Shown here in pieces: positions 23,057-30,940 of a stretch of 32,445 bases of DNA. Every line of letters starts with the position of its first letter. Position 1 is the stretch's first letter. A model generated the notes under the pieces. It was given only the letters and a program-made list of their open reading frames with translations, had not been told where the DNA came from and did not search any database. Source of the DNA: JAJISG01 sp964347325. Its GTDB lineage: Archaea > Thermoplasmatota > Thermoplasmata > RBG-16-68-12 > JAJISG01. The translations under genes were made by a program, and so were the position numbers. The stretch is from positions 1-32,445 of the forward strand of contig CAYFYA010000020.1 of the NCBI GenBank assembly GCA_964347325.1. Direction: 5' to 3'.

Positions 23057-23293
23057 TCAATCGATGCTACTTGAGTAGGGCAGTTCGATGGGCCGCTGGC
23101 AACCGTGACACACTAGCTTCAGGATCAGAGCACCGGCGTCGCGATATGTGGTGACGAGCCAGTGGTGGCGCCCGCAGTCACAGACCAACGTCACTTCCTC
23201 ACCCTCTTCAGGCATCAGTGTCAGGGTCCCCTCCTCGATTTTCCGACCCGACACCTTCATGCCCTCGATTTCTCCCGGTTTCACCTCGGCCAT
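23057..23293 (-). CDS. Small zinc-ribbon-like protein
   Basis: A 78-residue protein with Cys pairs C38-x-C40 (VCDCGRHHW) and C62-x2-C65 (VCHGC). This suggests one zinc site linking two short beta-hairpins, with two adjacent His. The N-terminal 30 residues are acidic. Such stand-alone ribbons are common in archaea and often unannotated; some bind nucleic acid or act as subunits of larger complexes. It ends 16 bp from the aminotransferase stop on the opposite strand. Function unknown. Confidence 0.68.
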   Translation of the reverse strand: MAEVKPGEIEGMKVSGRKIEEGTLTLMPEEGEEVTLVCDCGRHHWLVTTYRDAGALILKLVCHGCQRPIELPYSSSID

Positions 23294-23381
23294 TCGATGT
23301 ACTATGGTTCAGCTGACTAAGAAGGTTCCGCGTCGATGGGTGGGCAATCCCGCGGCCTGGTACCCGTGCGCCACAACCCAA

Positions 23382-23945
23382 TCAATCTCGATACTTGTGC
23401 TCACTTCCCCCTTCGACTTCCAGGTCTACGTTCAGCCCTAGGACGACTCTGTTGACGAAGTTGAAGTAACTGGCGATGAGTGTGATGTCCAGTATTTCGG
23501 AGTCTGTGAAGTTGGCTCCTCGAAGGTTCTCAACGTCCTCCCTCTGCATATCCGCAGGATTATGTGTCAGCCTCGCGCAGTAATCGAGCATCCTTCTGTC
23601 CGCTTCCGAAAGAGGGGCGTCGGCATAGTCGGTTCGGAGTTTCTGAAGGACTCGGAGGGACCTTTCGTGCCTCGCCAACGCCTCAGAGTGGTGGACAACG
23701 CAGTAATCGCAACGATTCAGAGCCGAAACGACGACGCCGATCATCTCCCTCTGCGCCCGCTTCAGCCCACCCCTCCTAAAGAGGATAGACATGTATAGAT
23801 CCAGGTGAGCCCTCAGGGATTGTGGATTCAGGGATTGGATCTTGTAGACGTTGGCGATCTGGCCCCTCCGTTCCATGATTTCTTTATACACGCTTGCCAA
23901 CTCTCCGGTCGCTTCCTGAGGTTCAACGACGTCTATCCACGGCAT
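23382..23945 (-). CDS. AhpD/carboxymuconolactone decarboxylase-like peroxidase-related protein
   Basis: A 187-residue all-helical protein with the AhpD-like motif E67...C79-x2-C82-x3-H86 (RCDYCVVHH). It matches the 'uncharacterised peroxidase-related enzyme' group, in which the CxxC pair and His form a proton relay for thiol-dependent peroxide reduction. The N-terminus (PWIDVVEPQEATGELASVY) is characteristic of the group, as is the C-terminal helix IASYFNFVNRVVLGLNVDLE. Length is normal. It probably acts in cytoplasmic peroxide or alkyl-hydroperoxide defence; the in vivo reductant is unknown. It stands alone on its strand. Confidence 0.87.
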   Translation of the reverse strand: MPWIDVVEPQEATGELASVYKEIMERRGQIANVYKIQSLNPQSLRAHLDLYMSILFRRGGLKRAQREMIGVVVSALNRCDYCVVHHSEALARHERSLRVLQKLRTDYADAPLSEADRRMLDYCARLTHNPADMQREDVENLRGANFTDSEILDITLIASYFNFVNRVVLGLNVDLEVEGGSEHKYRD

Positions 23946-24021
23946 ACAGCTTGGAATGGCTCACCGGTAGAAAGGGGCTTTGACAGAGGAAACGCGCGCG
24001 GGCACAGGGCCCGCTGGCGGG

Positions 24022-24186
24022 TTATTCCAACCACTCGATCTCGTCAACCTCGAAGATGTGGCCGCAGGCCATACACTCGACCCCCAGCCTATTGTCCTCG
24101 AACATCAGGACGGCTAGCTCCTCTTCCCCGCACAGGGAACAGGGGCCAAGGACATAGCCACTTTCCCTGATTGCCTGGACCTTCAT
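24022..24186 (-). CDS. 54-residue zinc-ribbon microprotein, second of a tandem pair
   Basis: The start is the ATG at 24186, with a GGTGAGG Shine-Dalgarno four bases upstream; the frame is open further upstream only through the neighbouring gene in another frame. It has two Cys pairs, CSLC (about 16-19) and CMAC (about 40-43), in a classic C-x2-C...C-x2-C ribbon, then an acidic end (FEVDEIEWLE). It follows the sister ribbon by 19 bp and shares its promoter. No function is known. Confidence 0.7.
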   Translation of the reverse strand: MKVQAIRESGYVLGPCSLCGEEELAVLMFEDNRLGVECMACGHIFEVDEIEWLE

Positions 24187-24205
24187 TGCCCTCACCAAAG
24201 ATGGG

Positions 24206-24346
24206 CTACTCCTCATCTCCAAGATCGCACTTCGGGCACATGTAGTCGAGAAGGGGGTAGTTACCGTGGGCGTGCTGAATGAAGTAGACCATCTCCGTCC
24301 CACACTTCTCGCAGGTCTTGGTGACGTCTGGCTTGAAGATGCGCAA
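24206..24346 (-). CDS. 46-residue zinc-ribbon microprotein, first of a tandem pair
   Basis: It starts at TTG 24346 (preceded by GGGGG) and stops with TAG at 24206. The product begins RIFKPDVTK after the start, has Cys pairs CEKC (about 12-15) and CPKC (about 37-40), a central His-rich loop (QHAHGNYPLLDY) and an acidic end (DLGDEE). The spacing is that of a rubredoxin/zinc-ribbon knuckle pair. A TATA-like box lies about 40 nt upstream. The pair is divergent from the FNR-type flavoprotein; an electron carrier role via iron instead of zinc cannot be excluded. Confidence 0.7.
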   Translation of the reverse strand: MRIFKPDVTKTCEKCGTEMVYFIQHAHGNYPLLDYMCPKCDLGDEE

Positions 24347-24383
24347 ACCCCCGCTGCCCTTTTGTCTGAACTATCCAAGAAAG

Positions 24384-24393
24384 CTATTTATCC
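24384..24393 (-). promoter_or_regulatory. TATA box of the zinc-ribbon pair
   Basis: The minus strand reads AAAGGATAAATAGC, a near-consensus archaeal TATA box centred about 42 nt before the TTG start. Confidence 0.6.
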
Positions 24394-24421
24394 TTTACCT
24401 GAGGCCCAAAGCGTGGCCTGA

Positions 24422-24433
24422 CGGGCTAGCCCG
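24422..24433. promoter_or_regulatory. 12-bp perfect palindrome in a divergent promoter region
   Basis: CGGGCTAGCCCG lies between the two outward-facing TATA-like boxes, 11 bp upstream of the plus-strand box. It is a candidate shared operator; the binding factor is unknown. Confidence 0.35.
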
Positions 24434-24444
24434 CTGCCCCGCAC

Positions 24445-24454
24445 CCTTTTATCA
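24445..24454 (+). promoter_or_regulatory. TATA-like box of the flavoprotein gene
   Basis: CCTTTTATCA lies about 49 nt before the ATG at 24499, which predicts a leader of about 23 nt. Confidence 0.4.
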
Positions 24455-24498
24455 ATCAGCTCCAATCGTTCTGATGCAAGCTAGCGAGTGTCCATACC

Positions 24499-25200
24499 AT
24501 GGACGAGTTCGAGGTAGAGGTCATCGAGAAGGTGTGGGAGACCCCCACCGTGTTCCTACTTCGGCTCAGGAGAACTGACGGGGAGCCCCTCGACTTTCTT
24601 CCGGGCCAGTGGGTCCTCGTGCGCCTGGAGGGTGGTGCAGACCTCAGAAGGGCCTACTCAGTAGCCTCTCCTCCGCACGAAATTGAGCATTTCGAGCTTT
24701 GCGTGAAGGCACTGGAAGGAGGATCGGTATCCCCCCTGCTGGCAAAGATGGAGAAGGGGGAGACATTCGACTGCGCAGGCCCCTTTGGCAAGTTCAAGCT
24801 TGTGGATCCCCTCGTCTCTGATGTAAAGTTCGTGGCCACAGGTACGGGAGTTGCTCCCTTCAAGTCCATGATCGACACCCTCCTTCATAATGGGACGTCG
24901 GTGGACGTGCTTCTCCTTTACGGAGCCAGGCAGGAGGACGAGATTATCTACGGGAAGCACTTCAGACACCTGGCGGAGAAACACGAGAACCTCATGTATG
25001 TCCCGACCCTGAGCCGGCCCCCAGATGGCTGGACCGGTCACAGGGGCTACGTACAGACTCTGGTTGAGAAGTACGTGCAGAGATACGAGGACGAGGAGAT
25101 CTACCTCTGCGGCGTCCCGGAGATGGTGAACGAGGTCAAAGGGATGTTCCTCAAGATGGGGGCCCCCAGGGAGAGAGTCCACACCGAGAAATGGTACTGA
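24499..25200 (+). CDS. Ferredoxin-NADP+ reductase-type flavoprotein
   Basis: A 233-residue FNR-fold protein: FAD domain with RAYS at 51-54 (the RxYS flavin motif), GGSVSPLL at 74-81 and GPFGKF at 94-99, then a pyridine-nucleotide domain with GTGVAP at 115-120, LYGARQEDEIIY at 140-151 and CGVPEM at 204-209. It lacks the C-terminal 2Fe-2S Cys cluster of PyrK, so it is closer to a simple NAD(P)H:ferredoxin/flavodoxin reductase. It could pass electrons between NAD(P)H and the ferredoxin used by the 2-oxoacid oxidoreductase at the right end. The stop directly abuts the stop of the converging dehydrogenase gene. Confidence 0.87.
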   Translation: MDEFEVEVIEKVWETPTVFLLRLRRTDGEPLDFLPGQWVLVRLEGGADLRRAYSVASPPHEIEHFELCVKALEGGSVSPLLAKMEKGETFDCAGPFGKFKLVDPLVSDVKFVATGTGVAPFKSMIDTLLHNGTSVDVLLLYGARQEDEIIYGKHFRHLAEKHENLMYVPTLSRPPDGWTGHRGYVQTLVEKYVQRYEDEEIYLCGVPEMVNEVKGMFLKMGAPRERVHTEKWY

Positions 25201-26772
25201 TCAGGTGTAATAGGTCTGGCTCTGCTCCCGGAGGAACTGCTGTAGGTAGTAGCTGCCGCCAGCGCCCTTTCCAGATATGCCGCTGTGCTTCCAGCCCCCG
25301 AAGGGCTGAGCCCCAACGATGGCCCCAGTGGTTGCCCCCTGAGTTCGGTTGCAATACGCCACCCCCGCCTGGACCTCACGGAAGAAGGTGTCCCGCTCGC
25401 TGCTGTCCTCCGTGAATATTCCCGCGCAAAGGCCATACTCCGTATCGTTGGAGAGTCTGAGGCCCTCTTCCAAGGAGTCGATGCCTGAGACACAGACGAT
25501 GGGAACGAAGAGCTCCTCTCTGAACAAAGCGTGATTCAAAGGCAGACCATCAACAATTGTTGGCTGTACGAAGTACCCTTTGGCCAGTGGACCCTCTTTG
25601 AGGACCTTCCCTCCAGTAAGGACTCTACCCGCCTTGGCAGCCTGAGCAACGTAGTTTTTGTAGCTCTCGTGGGCCGCTCGGTTTATCACGGGTCCCAGAT
25701 ACGTGTCACGCTCCGTCGGATCCCCGATCTTCAGCTCTTCTGTCCATTCGACGAGACTCTTCATGAACTCTTCCTTGAGATCGTTGTGGACATAGACCCT
25801 CGAGCTTGCGCTGCACTTCTGCCCGCCGTAGCCGAAGGCCCCGCGTCCCACGCCAGGGACCGCCTTGTCGATGTCTGCGTTCTCCGTCACGACTACCGGA
25901 TTCTTCCCACCCAGCTCGGTGATGACTGGTTTGGCGAACTCCTTGGTTGCTGCCTTGAAGGATGACACCCCCACAGTCTTGGATCCAGTAAAGACAAGAC
26001 CGGATACCTGGGGGTTCTCCACAATCTCCACCCCTAGGGAGGATCCGGGGCCGGTGACGAAGTTCACGACGCCGTCCGGCAAGCCTGAATCACGAAGGGC
26101 CTCGAAAAACCGCAGGCCGATGAAGGGTGTATCGCTGGCCGGCTTCAGGACTGCGGTGTTTCCAGTGATCAATGCACCGGTCGTCATTCCACAAGTGATG
26201 GCCAGGGGGAAGTTGAAGGGCGCGATGACGGACCACACGCCGTACGGCCGGAGGACGCTCTTTGTCCTCTCCTGCGGCATAGACCTCCCCATCTCCCTTT
26301 CAAACCCGTCTGTCCTTTCCATCTCGGCGCTGTACCACCTGAGGAAGTCGATGGCTTCGTCTGTGTCCACCATGGCCTCGAGACGGTTCTTCCCGTTCTC
26401 GTGGCACATCAGGGCCGACAGCTCGTACTTATCCTCAGAGAGGCGGTCAGCGACTTTTAGGATGATCCTCACCCTCTCCTTCCAATCCGTCTCGGACCAC
26501 CCAAGGAAGGCCTCTCGGGCTGACTCAATGGCCCTCGCTGTGTCCTCCCTCCCCGCCTTCTGGAAGCGTCCCAGGACGAGATCGGTATCGGCGGGGCTTA
26601 GATCCTCGAAGGTCTCCTTGCAGTACACCGCCCTCCCGCCGATGTAGAGGGGATGGGTCTCGCCCAGTTCCTGCTCAACCTCCTCCAGAGCCTCGTCGAA
26701 CCTTCGGTGAAACGTCGCCACCGATCCTTCCTGAACAGCTCGCGTGAACGTGGCCTCGTTTTCGAAAGTCAT
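25201..26772 (-). CDS. 1-pyrroline-5-carboxylate dehydrogenase (glutamate semialdehyde dehydrogenase)
   Basis: A 523-residue member of the aldehyde dehydrogenase superfamily. The active site is intact: Asn187 (APFNFP), Glu286 (ITELGGKNP) and catalytic Cys320 (GGQKCSAS). The C-terminus PFGGWKHSGISGKG with a final QTYYT-like end and the N-terminal extension before HPLYIGG fit the RocA/PutA-type P5C dehydrogenase group. It oxidises L-glutamate-5-semialdehyde to glutamate with NAD+. No proline dehydrogenase gene is in the window. It is divergent from a sodium:solute symporter, which could import proline; together they suggest use of proline or arginine as carbon source (inference). Confidence 0.9.
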   Translation of the reverse strand: MTFENEATFTRAVQEGSVATFHRRFDEALEEVEQELGETHPLYIGGRAVYCKETFEDLSPADTDLVLGRFQKAGREDTARAIESAREAFLGWSETDWKERVRIILKVADRLSEDKYELSALMCHENGKNRLEAMVDTDEAIDFLRWYSAEMERTDGFEREMGRSMPQERTKSVLRPYGVWSVIAPFNFPLAITCGMTTGALITGNTAVLKPASDTPFIGLRFFEALRDSGLPDGVVNFVTGPGSSLGVEIVENPQVSGLVFTGSKTVGVSSFKAATKEFAKPVITELGGKNPVVVTENADIDKAVPGVGRGAFGYGGQKCSASSRVYVHNDLKEEFMKSLVEWTEELKIGDPTERDTYLGPVINRAAHESYKNYVAQAAKAGRVLTGGKVLKEGPLAKGYFVQPTIVDGLPLNHALFREELFVPIVCVSGIDSLEEGLRLSNDTEYGLCAGIFTEDSSERDTFFREVQAGVAYCNRTQGATTGAIVGAQPFGGWKHSGISGKGAGGSYYLQQFLREQSQTYYT

Positions 26773-26828
26773 GAACGCCCCACAAGGGACTTCCCCGCCT
26801 CCTTCATAAGGCTACCGCCTTTGGTCGA

Positions 26829-26846
26829 GGGGGCACCTACGCCCCC
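26829..26846. promoter_or_regulatory. G/C inverted repeat between divergent P5CDH and symporter genes
   Basis: GGGGGC and GCCCCC arms (six bases each) flank a six-base spacer, and a GGCATGCC palindrome lies three bases further right (26849-26856). TATA-like sequences on each side (CCTTATGAAGG on the minus strand near 26802-26812; AAGGTTAAGAG on the plus strand near 26866) flank these elements, so a shared operator is plausible. Confidence 0.35.
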
Positions 26847-26923
26847 GTGGCATGCCAGAGCCCACAAGGTTAAGAGAGCCCCATCCTTGGGAGGTCCGGC
26901 CCGAAGGCGACCGAGGGGGAAGC

Positions 26924-28396
26924 GTGAGCGAGGTCTTAGTGGCGTTGGCCGTTGTAGGGGTGGTTTCTCTCCTCTTCATGCTCGTGGGCCTCCTCCACGG
27001 CCGCCGATTCTCCCGCACTGTTGAAGACTTCATCTCGGCCCGGGGGTCAGCGGGGTTGCCTCTGGCCTCGGCCAGCATGGTGGCCACGGCCCTGGGCGTC
27101 TGGATCCTCTTCAGCCCAGGCGAGACTGGAACCTTCGGGGGTGTGGTGGCCCTGGTAGGCTACAGCCTGGGGAGTGCGGCTCCCCTGCTGGTCTTCATCC
27201 CCCTAGGCCGCCGGATGCGGCAGCTCATGCCGGAGGGCCATTCCCTTACGGAGTACGTCTGGTACCGCTTCGGACGGGGGATGTACGCCTTCTCCCTGGG
27301 GGTCGTGGTCTTCTACATGTTCATCTTCCTGACGGCGGAGCTCACGGGCATCGCGTTGGCGGTGCGATCCATCGCCAACCTTCCCCTGCTGGTGACAGCC
27401 GCGCTCGTAGGCGGGGCCACCCTCGTCTACACCGCCTACGGGGGCCTGCGCTCCGTCCTCTACACTGACTTCCTGCAGTTCGCCGTCCTCCTCCCCCTCC
27501 TGCCCATTCTGTTTGTGGTGGCATTACTAGCCCTGGGAGGGCCGGCCCCCGTCGTGAACCAGGTCGCCAACGAGGCCCCTCATCTCCTGGATCTGGGCCA
27601 CCGGCTGGGGTACGAGACAGGGGCGGCCCTCGTGATCGCCATCCTGGCAGCGAACCTCTTCCACCAGGGCTACTGGCAGAGAGTGTGGTCAGCCCGGGAC
27701 TTTGGCGTGCTACGTCGGTCTTTCGCTCTGGCCGCGGTCCTCGTCATCCCCATCGTCTTCCTCGCTGGCTTCCTGGGCGTGATGGCGCAAGGCTTCGGCC
27801 TGGTGGAGACCCCCTCCGTCGCCGTCTTCGATCTGGTGCGGCAGGTCATGCCTTGGGCGGCCTTGGCCGTCCTCCTACTCGGGGTGGCCCTGGTGACGAG
27901 CAGCGTCGACAGCCTCCTGAACGGCCTCGTAGGCGGATTCACTGCCGACTTGCACCGCCTTCGTCCAGGTGGCGGGGACCGTCGTCTCTTCCGTTGGGCC
28001 CGCCTGAGCACCGTGGCTATGGCTCTGCCCGCCATGGCCCTGGCTACCCAGGGGTACAGCGTGCTCTATCTCTTCCTCGTCGCTGACTTGGTGGCCGCCT
28101 CCTTCCTAGTTCCCGTCTTCCTAGGACTCTTCGCGCGGCGCTACGGCCCCCTGGAGGCCATCGGAAGCGCCCTCGTGGGTCTCCTCCTCGGGGTGCTGTT
28201 CTTTCCAACCCCCGCCTTGGTGGCGTGGAACCCCCTCCCCGGAGCAGGAAGCCTGATGGTCAGCTTCATGGCGGCGGCCGGATCCTCGACGGGACTGGCG
28301 CTTTTCGCTTGGGGCATCCGGACGGTCCGAAGGACCCCTGCATTCGATTTCACCATCCTGCGGGAGCGCGTCCGAACCATCGAGGGCCGGCGATAG
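26924..28396 (+). CDS. Sodium:solute symporter (SSS family), possible proline or organic solute importer
   Basis: The start is GTG at 26924 (GAGGGGGA just upstream); the in-frame ATG at 26852 would add a non-hydrophobic Pro/Arg-rich stretch that does not look like part of the family. About 490 residues and 12-13 helices. Family marks: the early VEDFISARGS segment, GHSLTEYVWYRFG, TAYGGLRSVLYTDFLQ, and VTSSVDSLLNG at about 324-334, the place of the Na+-binding Ser/Thr pair in PutP. Substrates of this family include proline, pantothenate, sugars and carboxylates. Divergence from P5C dehydrogenase favours proline, but this is context only. Ends 60 bp before queC. Confidence 0.87.
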   Translation: MSEVLVALAVVGVVSLLFMLVGLLHGRRFSRTVEDFISARGSAGLPLASASMVATALGVWILFSPGETGTFGGVVALVGYSLGSAAPLLVFIPLGRRMRQLMPEGHSLTEYVWYRFGRGMYAFSLGVVVFYMFIFLTAELTGIALAVRSIANLPLLVTAALVGGATLVYTAYGGLRSVLYTDFLQFAVLLPLLPILFVVALLALGGPAPVVNQVANEAPHLLDLGHRLGYETGAALVIAILAANLFHQGYWQRVWSARDFGVLRRSFALAAVLVIPIVFLAGFLGVMAQGFGLVETPSVAVFDLVRQVMPWAALAVLLLGVALVTSSVDSLLNGLVGGFTADLHRLRPGGGDRRLFRWARLSTVAMALPAMALATQGYSVLYLFLVADLVAASFLVPVFLGLFARRYGPLEAIGSALVGLLLGVLFFPTPALVAWNPLPGAGSLMVSFMAAAGSSTGLALFAWGIRTVRRTPAFDFTILRERVRTIEGRR

Positions 28397-28418
28397 AGCC
28401 AGCTGGCCGTTCCGGGCA

Positions 28419-28429
28419 ACATAAATAGC
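28419..28429 (+). promoter_or_regulatory. TATA box of the queC-queD operon
   Basis: AACATAAATAG, centred about 33 nt before the queC ATG at 28457. Confidence 0.55.
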
Positions 28430-28456
28430 AGGGCCCGCTAGGTTTCCACGATCGCG

Positions 28457-29128
28457 ATGGAAAGAGCTATTGTCCTCCTCTCGGGCGGCATCGATTCGGC
28501 TGTTTCCCTCCTCTGGTCGATGGACCGAGGTTGGGAGATTTACCCCCTCACCTTCCAGTATCACCTCCGTCCCGAACGGGAGCGCGCCGCTGTCGAGATG
28601 CTGACCAATCTTTGCGGCTGCAAAGACAAGCTCATCTCCGTCGACCTTCCCTTCATGATGGAAGTGGAGGATATGCAGAAGCTGGGAGTGGAGAATCCCC
28701 TCCTAGCAAGGGCCCCGCTGACCTACGTCCCAGCTCGAAACTTGGTCTTCTACTCCATTGCGGCCCACCACGCGGAGGTCACGGGCGCGAGGTGGATCGT
28801 AGGAGGCCACAACGGGCCAGACTCCGATACTTTCCCAGACGCCGACCCCGAGTTCTTCTCCGTGCTAAATGAACTCCTGGGTCGTAGCCTCCTGACCTCG
28901 GCCGAGCTCCCAGTCACCATCGTCAACCCTCTCCAGGGCCTCTCGAAGTCCCAGGTGATCCGTCTCGGAGTGGAGCTGGGGGTACCGCTGGCGGAGACGT
29001 GGAGCTGTAGCCTGGACAGGAAGACACCCTGCGGCGAGTGCCACTCGTGCCAAGAAAGGGCCGGGGCCTTCGAGGGGGCCGGGCTGGAGGATCCCCTGCT
29101 GCTTCGCTTAAGTAAGGAGGTTGCTTAG
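28457..29128 (+). CDS. queC: 7-cyano-7-deazaguanine (preQ0) synthase QueC
   Basis: A 223-residue PP-loop ATPase: SGGIDS at 9-14 binds ATP; GGHNGPDSDTFPDADPEF at about 116-133 is the substrate loop; C184, C192, C195 and C198 (CSLDRKTPCGECHSC) are the zinc ligands. It converts 7-carboxy-7-deazaguanine plus ammonia and ATP to preQ0. In archaea preQ0 is inserted into tRNA position 15 by archaeal TGT and turned into archaeosine. The operon partner is queD, 20 bp downstream; queE, the step between them, is not in the window. Confidence 0.95.
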   Translation: MERAIVLLSGGIDSAVSLLWSMDRGWEIYPLTFQYHLRPERERAAVEMLTNLCGCKDKLISVDLPFMMEVEDMQKLGVENPLLARAPLTYVPARNLVFYSIAAHHAEVTGARWIVGGHNGPDSDTFPDADPEFFSVLNELLGRSLLTSAELPVTIVNPLQGLSKSQVIRLGVELGVPLAETWSCSLDRKTPCGECHSCQERAGAFEGAGLEDPLLLRLSKEVA

Positions 29129-29148
29129 TCTCCGAGGGAGCTGTAGGC

Positions 29149-29496
29149 ATGAGACTCGGCGTCGTAGAATACATGGACTGTGCCCACTTCCTTCCGGGAC
29201 ACTCAAAGTGTGGTGTTCTGCACGGTCACACCTACAAGGTCGAGCTTATCATAGAGGGCGAGGCGAAGGGGGGGATGATCCAGGACTTCGCCGACCTGAA
29301 GACCAGCCTGCGCAAGATCCTCGGAGAGTACGATCACAGGGCCCTCAACGACTTCATGGAGTATCCGTCCGTTGAGAACATCTGCGCCGTGCTGAGAACC
29401 CGTCTCGAGAAGGTCCTCGAATTTCCCTTCACTATCAGAGTCTGGGAGGGAGAGGGAAAGTGGGCAGAGGCCGGCCCATCTTCTGAAGTATCTTAG
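29149..29496 (+). CDS. queD: 6-carboxytetrahydropterin synthase QueD
   Basis: A 115-residue T-fold enzyme. Zinc ligands H13, H25 and H27 (CAHFLPGH and LHGHTY), catalytic Cys21, the DHRALND segment (62-68) and the VWEG Glu (E100) are all in place. It converts 7,8-dihydroneopterin triphosphate to 6-carboxytetrahydropterin, the second step of the deazaguanine pathway. Length is normal for the family. A GGGAG-containing leader after the queC stop supports the ATG. Confidence 0.95.
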   Translation: MRLGVVEYMDCAHFLPGHSKCGVLHGHTYKVELIIEGEAKGGMIQDFADLKTSLRKILGEYDHRALNDFMEYPSVENICAVLRTRLEKVLEFPFTIRVWEGEGKWAEAGPSSEVS

Positions 29497-29524
29497 GCCG
29501 GCGCCCTGAAATAACACGGGGGCC

Positions 29525-30940
29525 ATGCTGCCGTCGGTATTCATGGCGGGCTCTCGTACGGAGAAGGACTTCCTGGGAGAGGTTCAGGTCCCTAAGGACG
29601 CCTACTGGGGCGTACAGTCTCAGAGGGCAGTCGAGAACTTCCCCGTCAGCGGTCTCAAGCTCCAGCGTCGGTTCATCAGGGCCCAGGGGATCATCAAGCT
29701 CGCTGCTGCCACGGCTAACATGAGGGTTGGTCAGCTGGAGAGCGAGATGGGGGATGCCATCGTCCAGGCCGCAGGGGAGGTCGTGGAAGGCAGGTTCGAC
29801 GATCACTTCGTAGTCGACGTCTACCAGGCGGGGGCGGGGACCTCACAGAACATGAATGCGAATGAGGTCATCGCTAACAGGGCCAACGAGCTACTTGGCG
29901 GCAGGTTGGGAGCCTACGACCCTGTTCACCCCAACGACCACGTCAACATGGCCCAATCGACCAACGATACCATCCATGTAGCCCTCCACATCGCTGCCTT
30001 GGAGGCAATCAATGGGGAGCTATTGCCGTCCCTGGAAGCCCTCCGCTCGGGGCTGCAGTCAAAGGCGGGGGAGTTCGACGACGTAATCAAGATCGGCCGG
30101 ACCCACCTCCAGGACGCGGTTCCGATACGGTTGGGCCAGGAGTTTTCCGGCTACGCGAGCATGGTGGAGCACTCCATAGCGCGGGTCAAGAACTCTTCTG
30201 AGGGCCTGAGTGAGCTGGTCATCGGGGGCACCGCTGTGGGAACGGGCCTGAACGCCCATCCATCCTATCCAGATCTCGCCCTGGCCGAGATTAACCGACA
30301 GACGGGTCTCGTGTTCAGGCGTCCTGACAACATGTTCGAAGCGATGATGAACACGGATGCTGTTGTTGAGGTGAGCGGTGCCCTGAAGACCCTCGCCGTC
30401 AGCCTGACCAAGATCGCCAACGATCTGCGACTCCTGAGTTCGGGACCCCGGACGGGGCTGGCTGAGATTCGGCTGCCTCCTGTTCAGCCAGGCTCCTCCA
30501 TCATGCCGGGCAAGGTCAACCCTGTGATGGCCGAGATGCTCAACATGGTCGCCTTTCAGGTTCTGGGCAACGACGCGACCATTACCTACGCATCCCAGGC
30601 GGGGCAGCTTGAACTCAACGTCATGATGCCGGTCATAGCCTACAACCTCCTCCAGTCCATCGAGATCGCGGCCAACGGCGTTGTCGCCTTCACGCAAAGG
30701 TGTGTCAAGGGGATCGAGGTGGACCGCGAGAAGTGCATGTCTTACGTGGAGTGGAGCACCGCTATGGCAACGGCCCTCTCACCTCGTCTCGGCTACGAGA
30801 AGGCAGCAGAGATCGCCAAGAGAGCCTTTGCCGAGGGCCGCACGGTGCGCGAGGTCGCCCTGCGGGAGGGCGAGCTGAGTGCAGAGGAGCTGGAGGAACT
30901 CTTGAACGCTGACAGGATGACGAGGATACTGGAGGACTAG
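29525..30940 (+). CDS. Class II fumarase/aspartase superfamily lyase (fumarate hydratase or aspartate ammonia-lyase)
   Basis: A 471-residue member of the superfamily, with the signature GSSIMPGKVNP at 323-333, the GRTHLQDA active-site segment (His194) and a C-terminal domain. The sequence around the signature (KVNPVMAE, AGQLELNVMMPV) and the AGAGTSQNMNANEVIANRA stretch are closer to aspartases such as Bacillus AnsB than to classic FumC (KVNPTQCE), yet VIANRANELLGG and STNDT occur in FumC too. I leave the substrate open: fumarate + water/malate or aspartate/fumarate + ammonia. The ATG at 29543 (codon 7) is an alternative start, with a TATA-like GAAATAAC about 34 nt upstream. The stop shares CTAG with the converging gene. 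Confidence 0.88.
   Translation: MLPSVFMAGSRTEKDFLGEVQVPKDAYWGVQSQRAVENFPVSGLKLQRRFIRAQGIIKLAAATANMRVGQLESEMGDAIVQAAGEVVEGRFDDHFVVDVYQAGAGTSQNMNANEVIANRANELLGGRLGAYDPVHPNDHVNMAQSTNDTIHVALHIAALEAINGELLPSLEALRSGLQSKAGEFDDVIKIGRTHLQDAVPIRLGQEFSGYASMVEHSIARVKNSSEGLSELVIGGTAVGTGLNAHPSYPDLALAEINRQTGLVFRRPDNMFEAMMNTDAVVEVSGALKTLAVSLTKIANDLRLLSSGPRTGLAEIRLPPVQPGSSIMPGKVNPVMAEMLNMVAFQVLGNDATITYASQAGQLELNVMMPVIAYNLLQSIEIAANGVVAFTQRCVKGIEVDREKCMSYVEWSTAMATALSPRLGYEKAAEIAKRAFAEGRTVREVALREGELSAEELEELLNADRMTRILED

Noticed and set aside
25865..26647. 260-codon plus-strand frame
   Set aside because: Antisense to the P5C dehydrogenase with intact catalytic residues; composition is Ser/Arg-rich and not protein-like.
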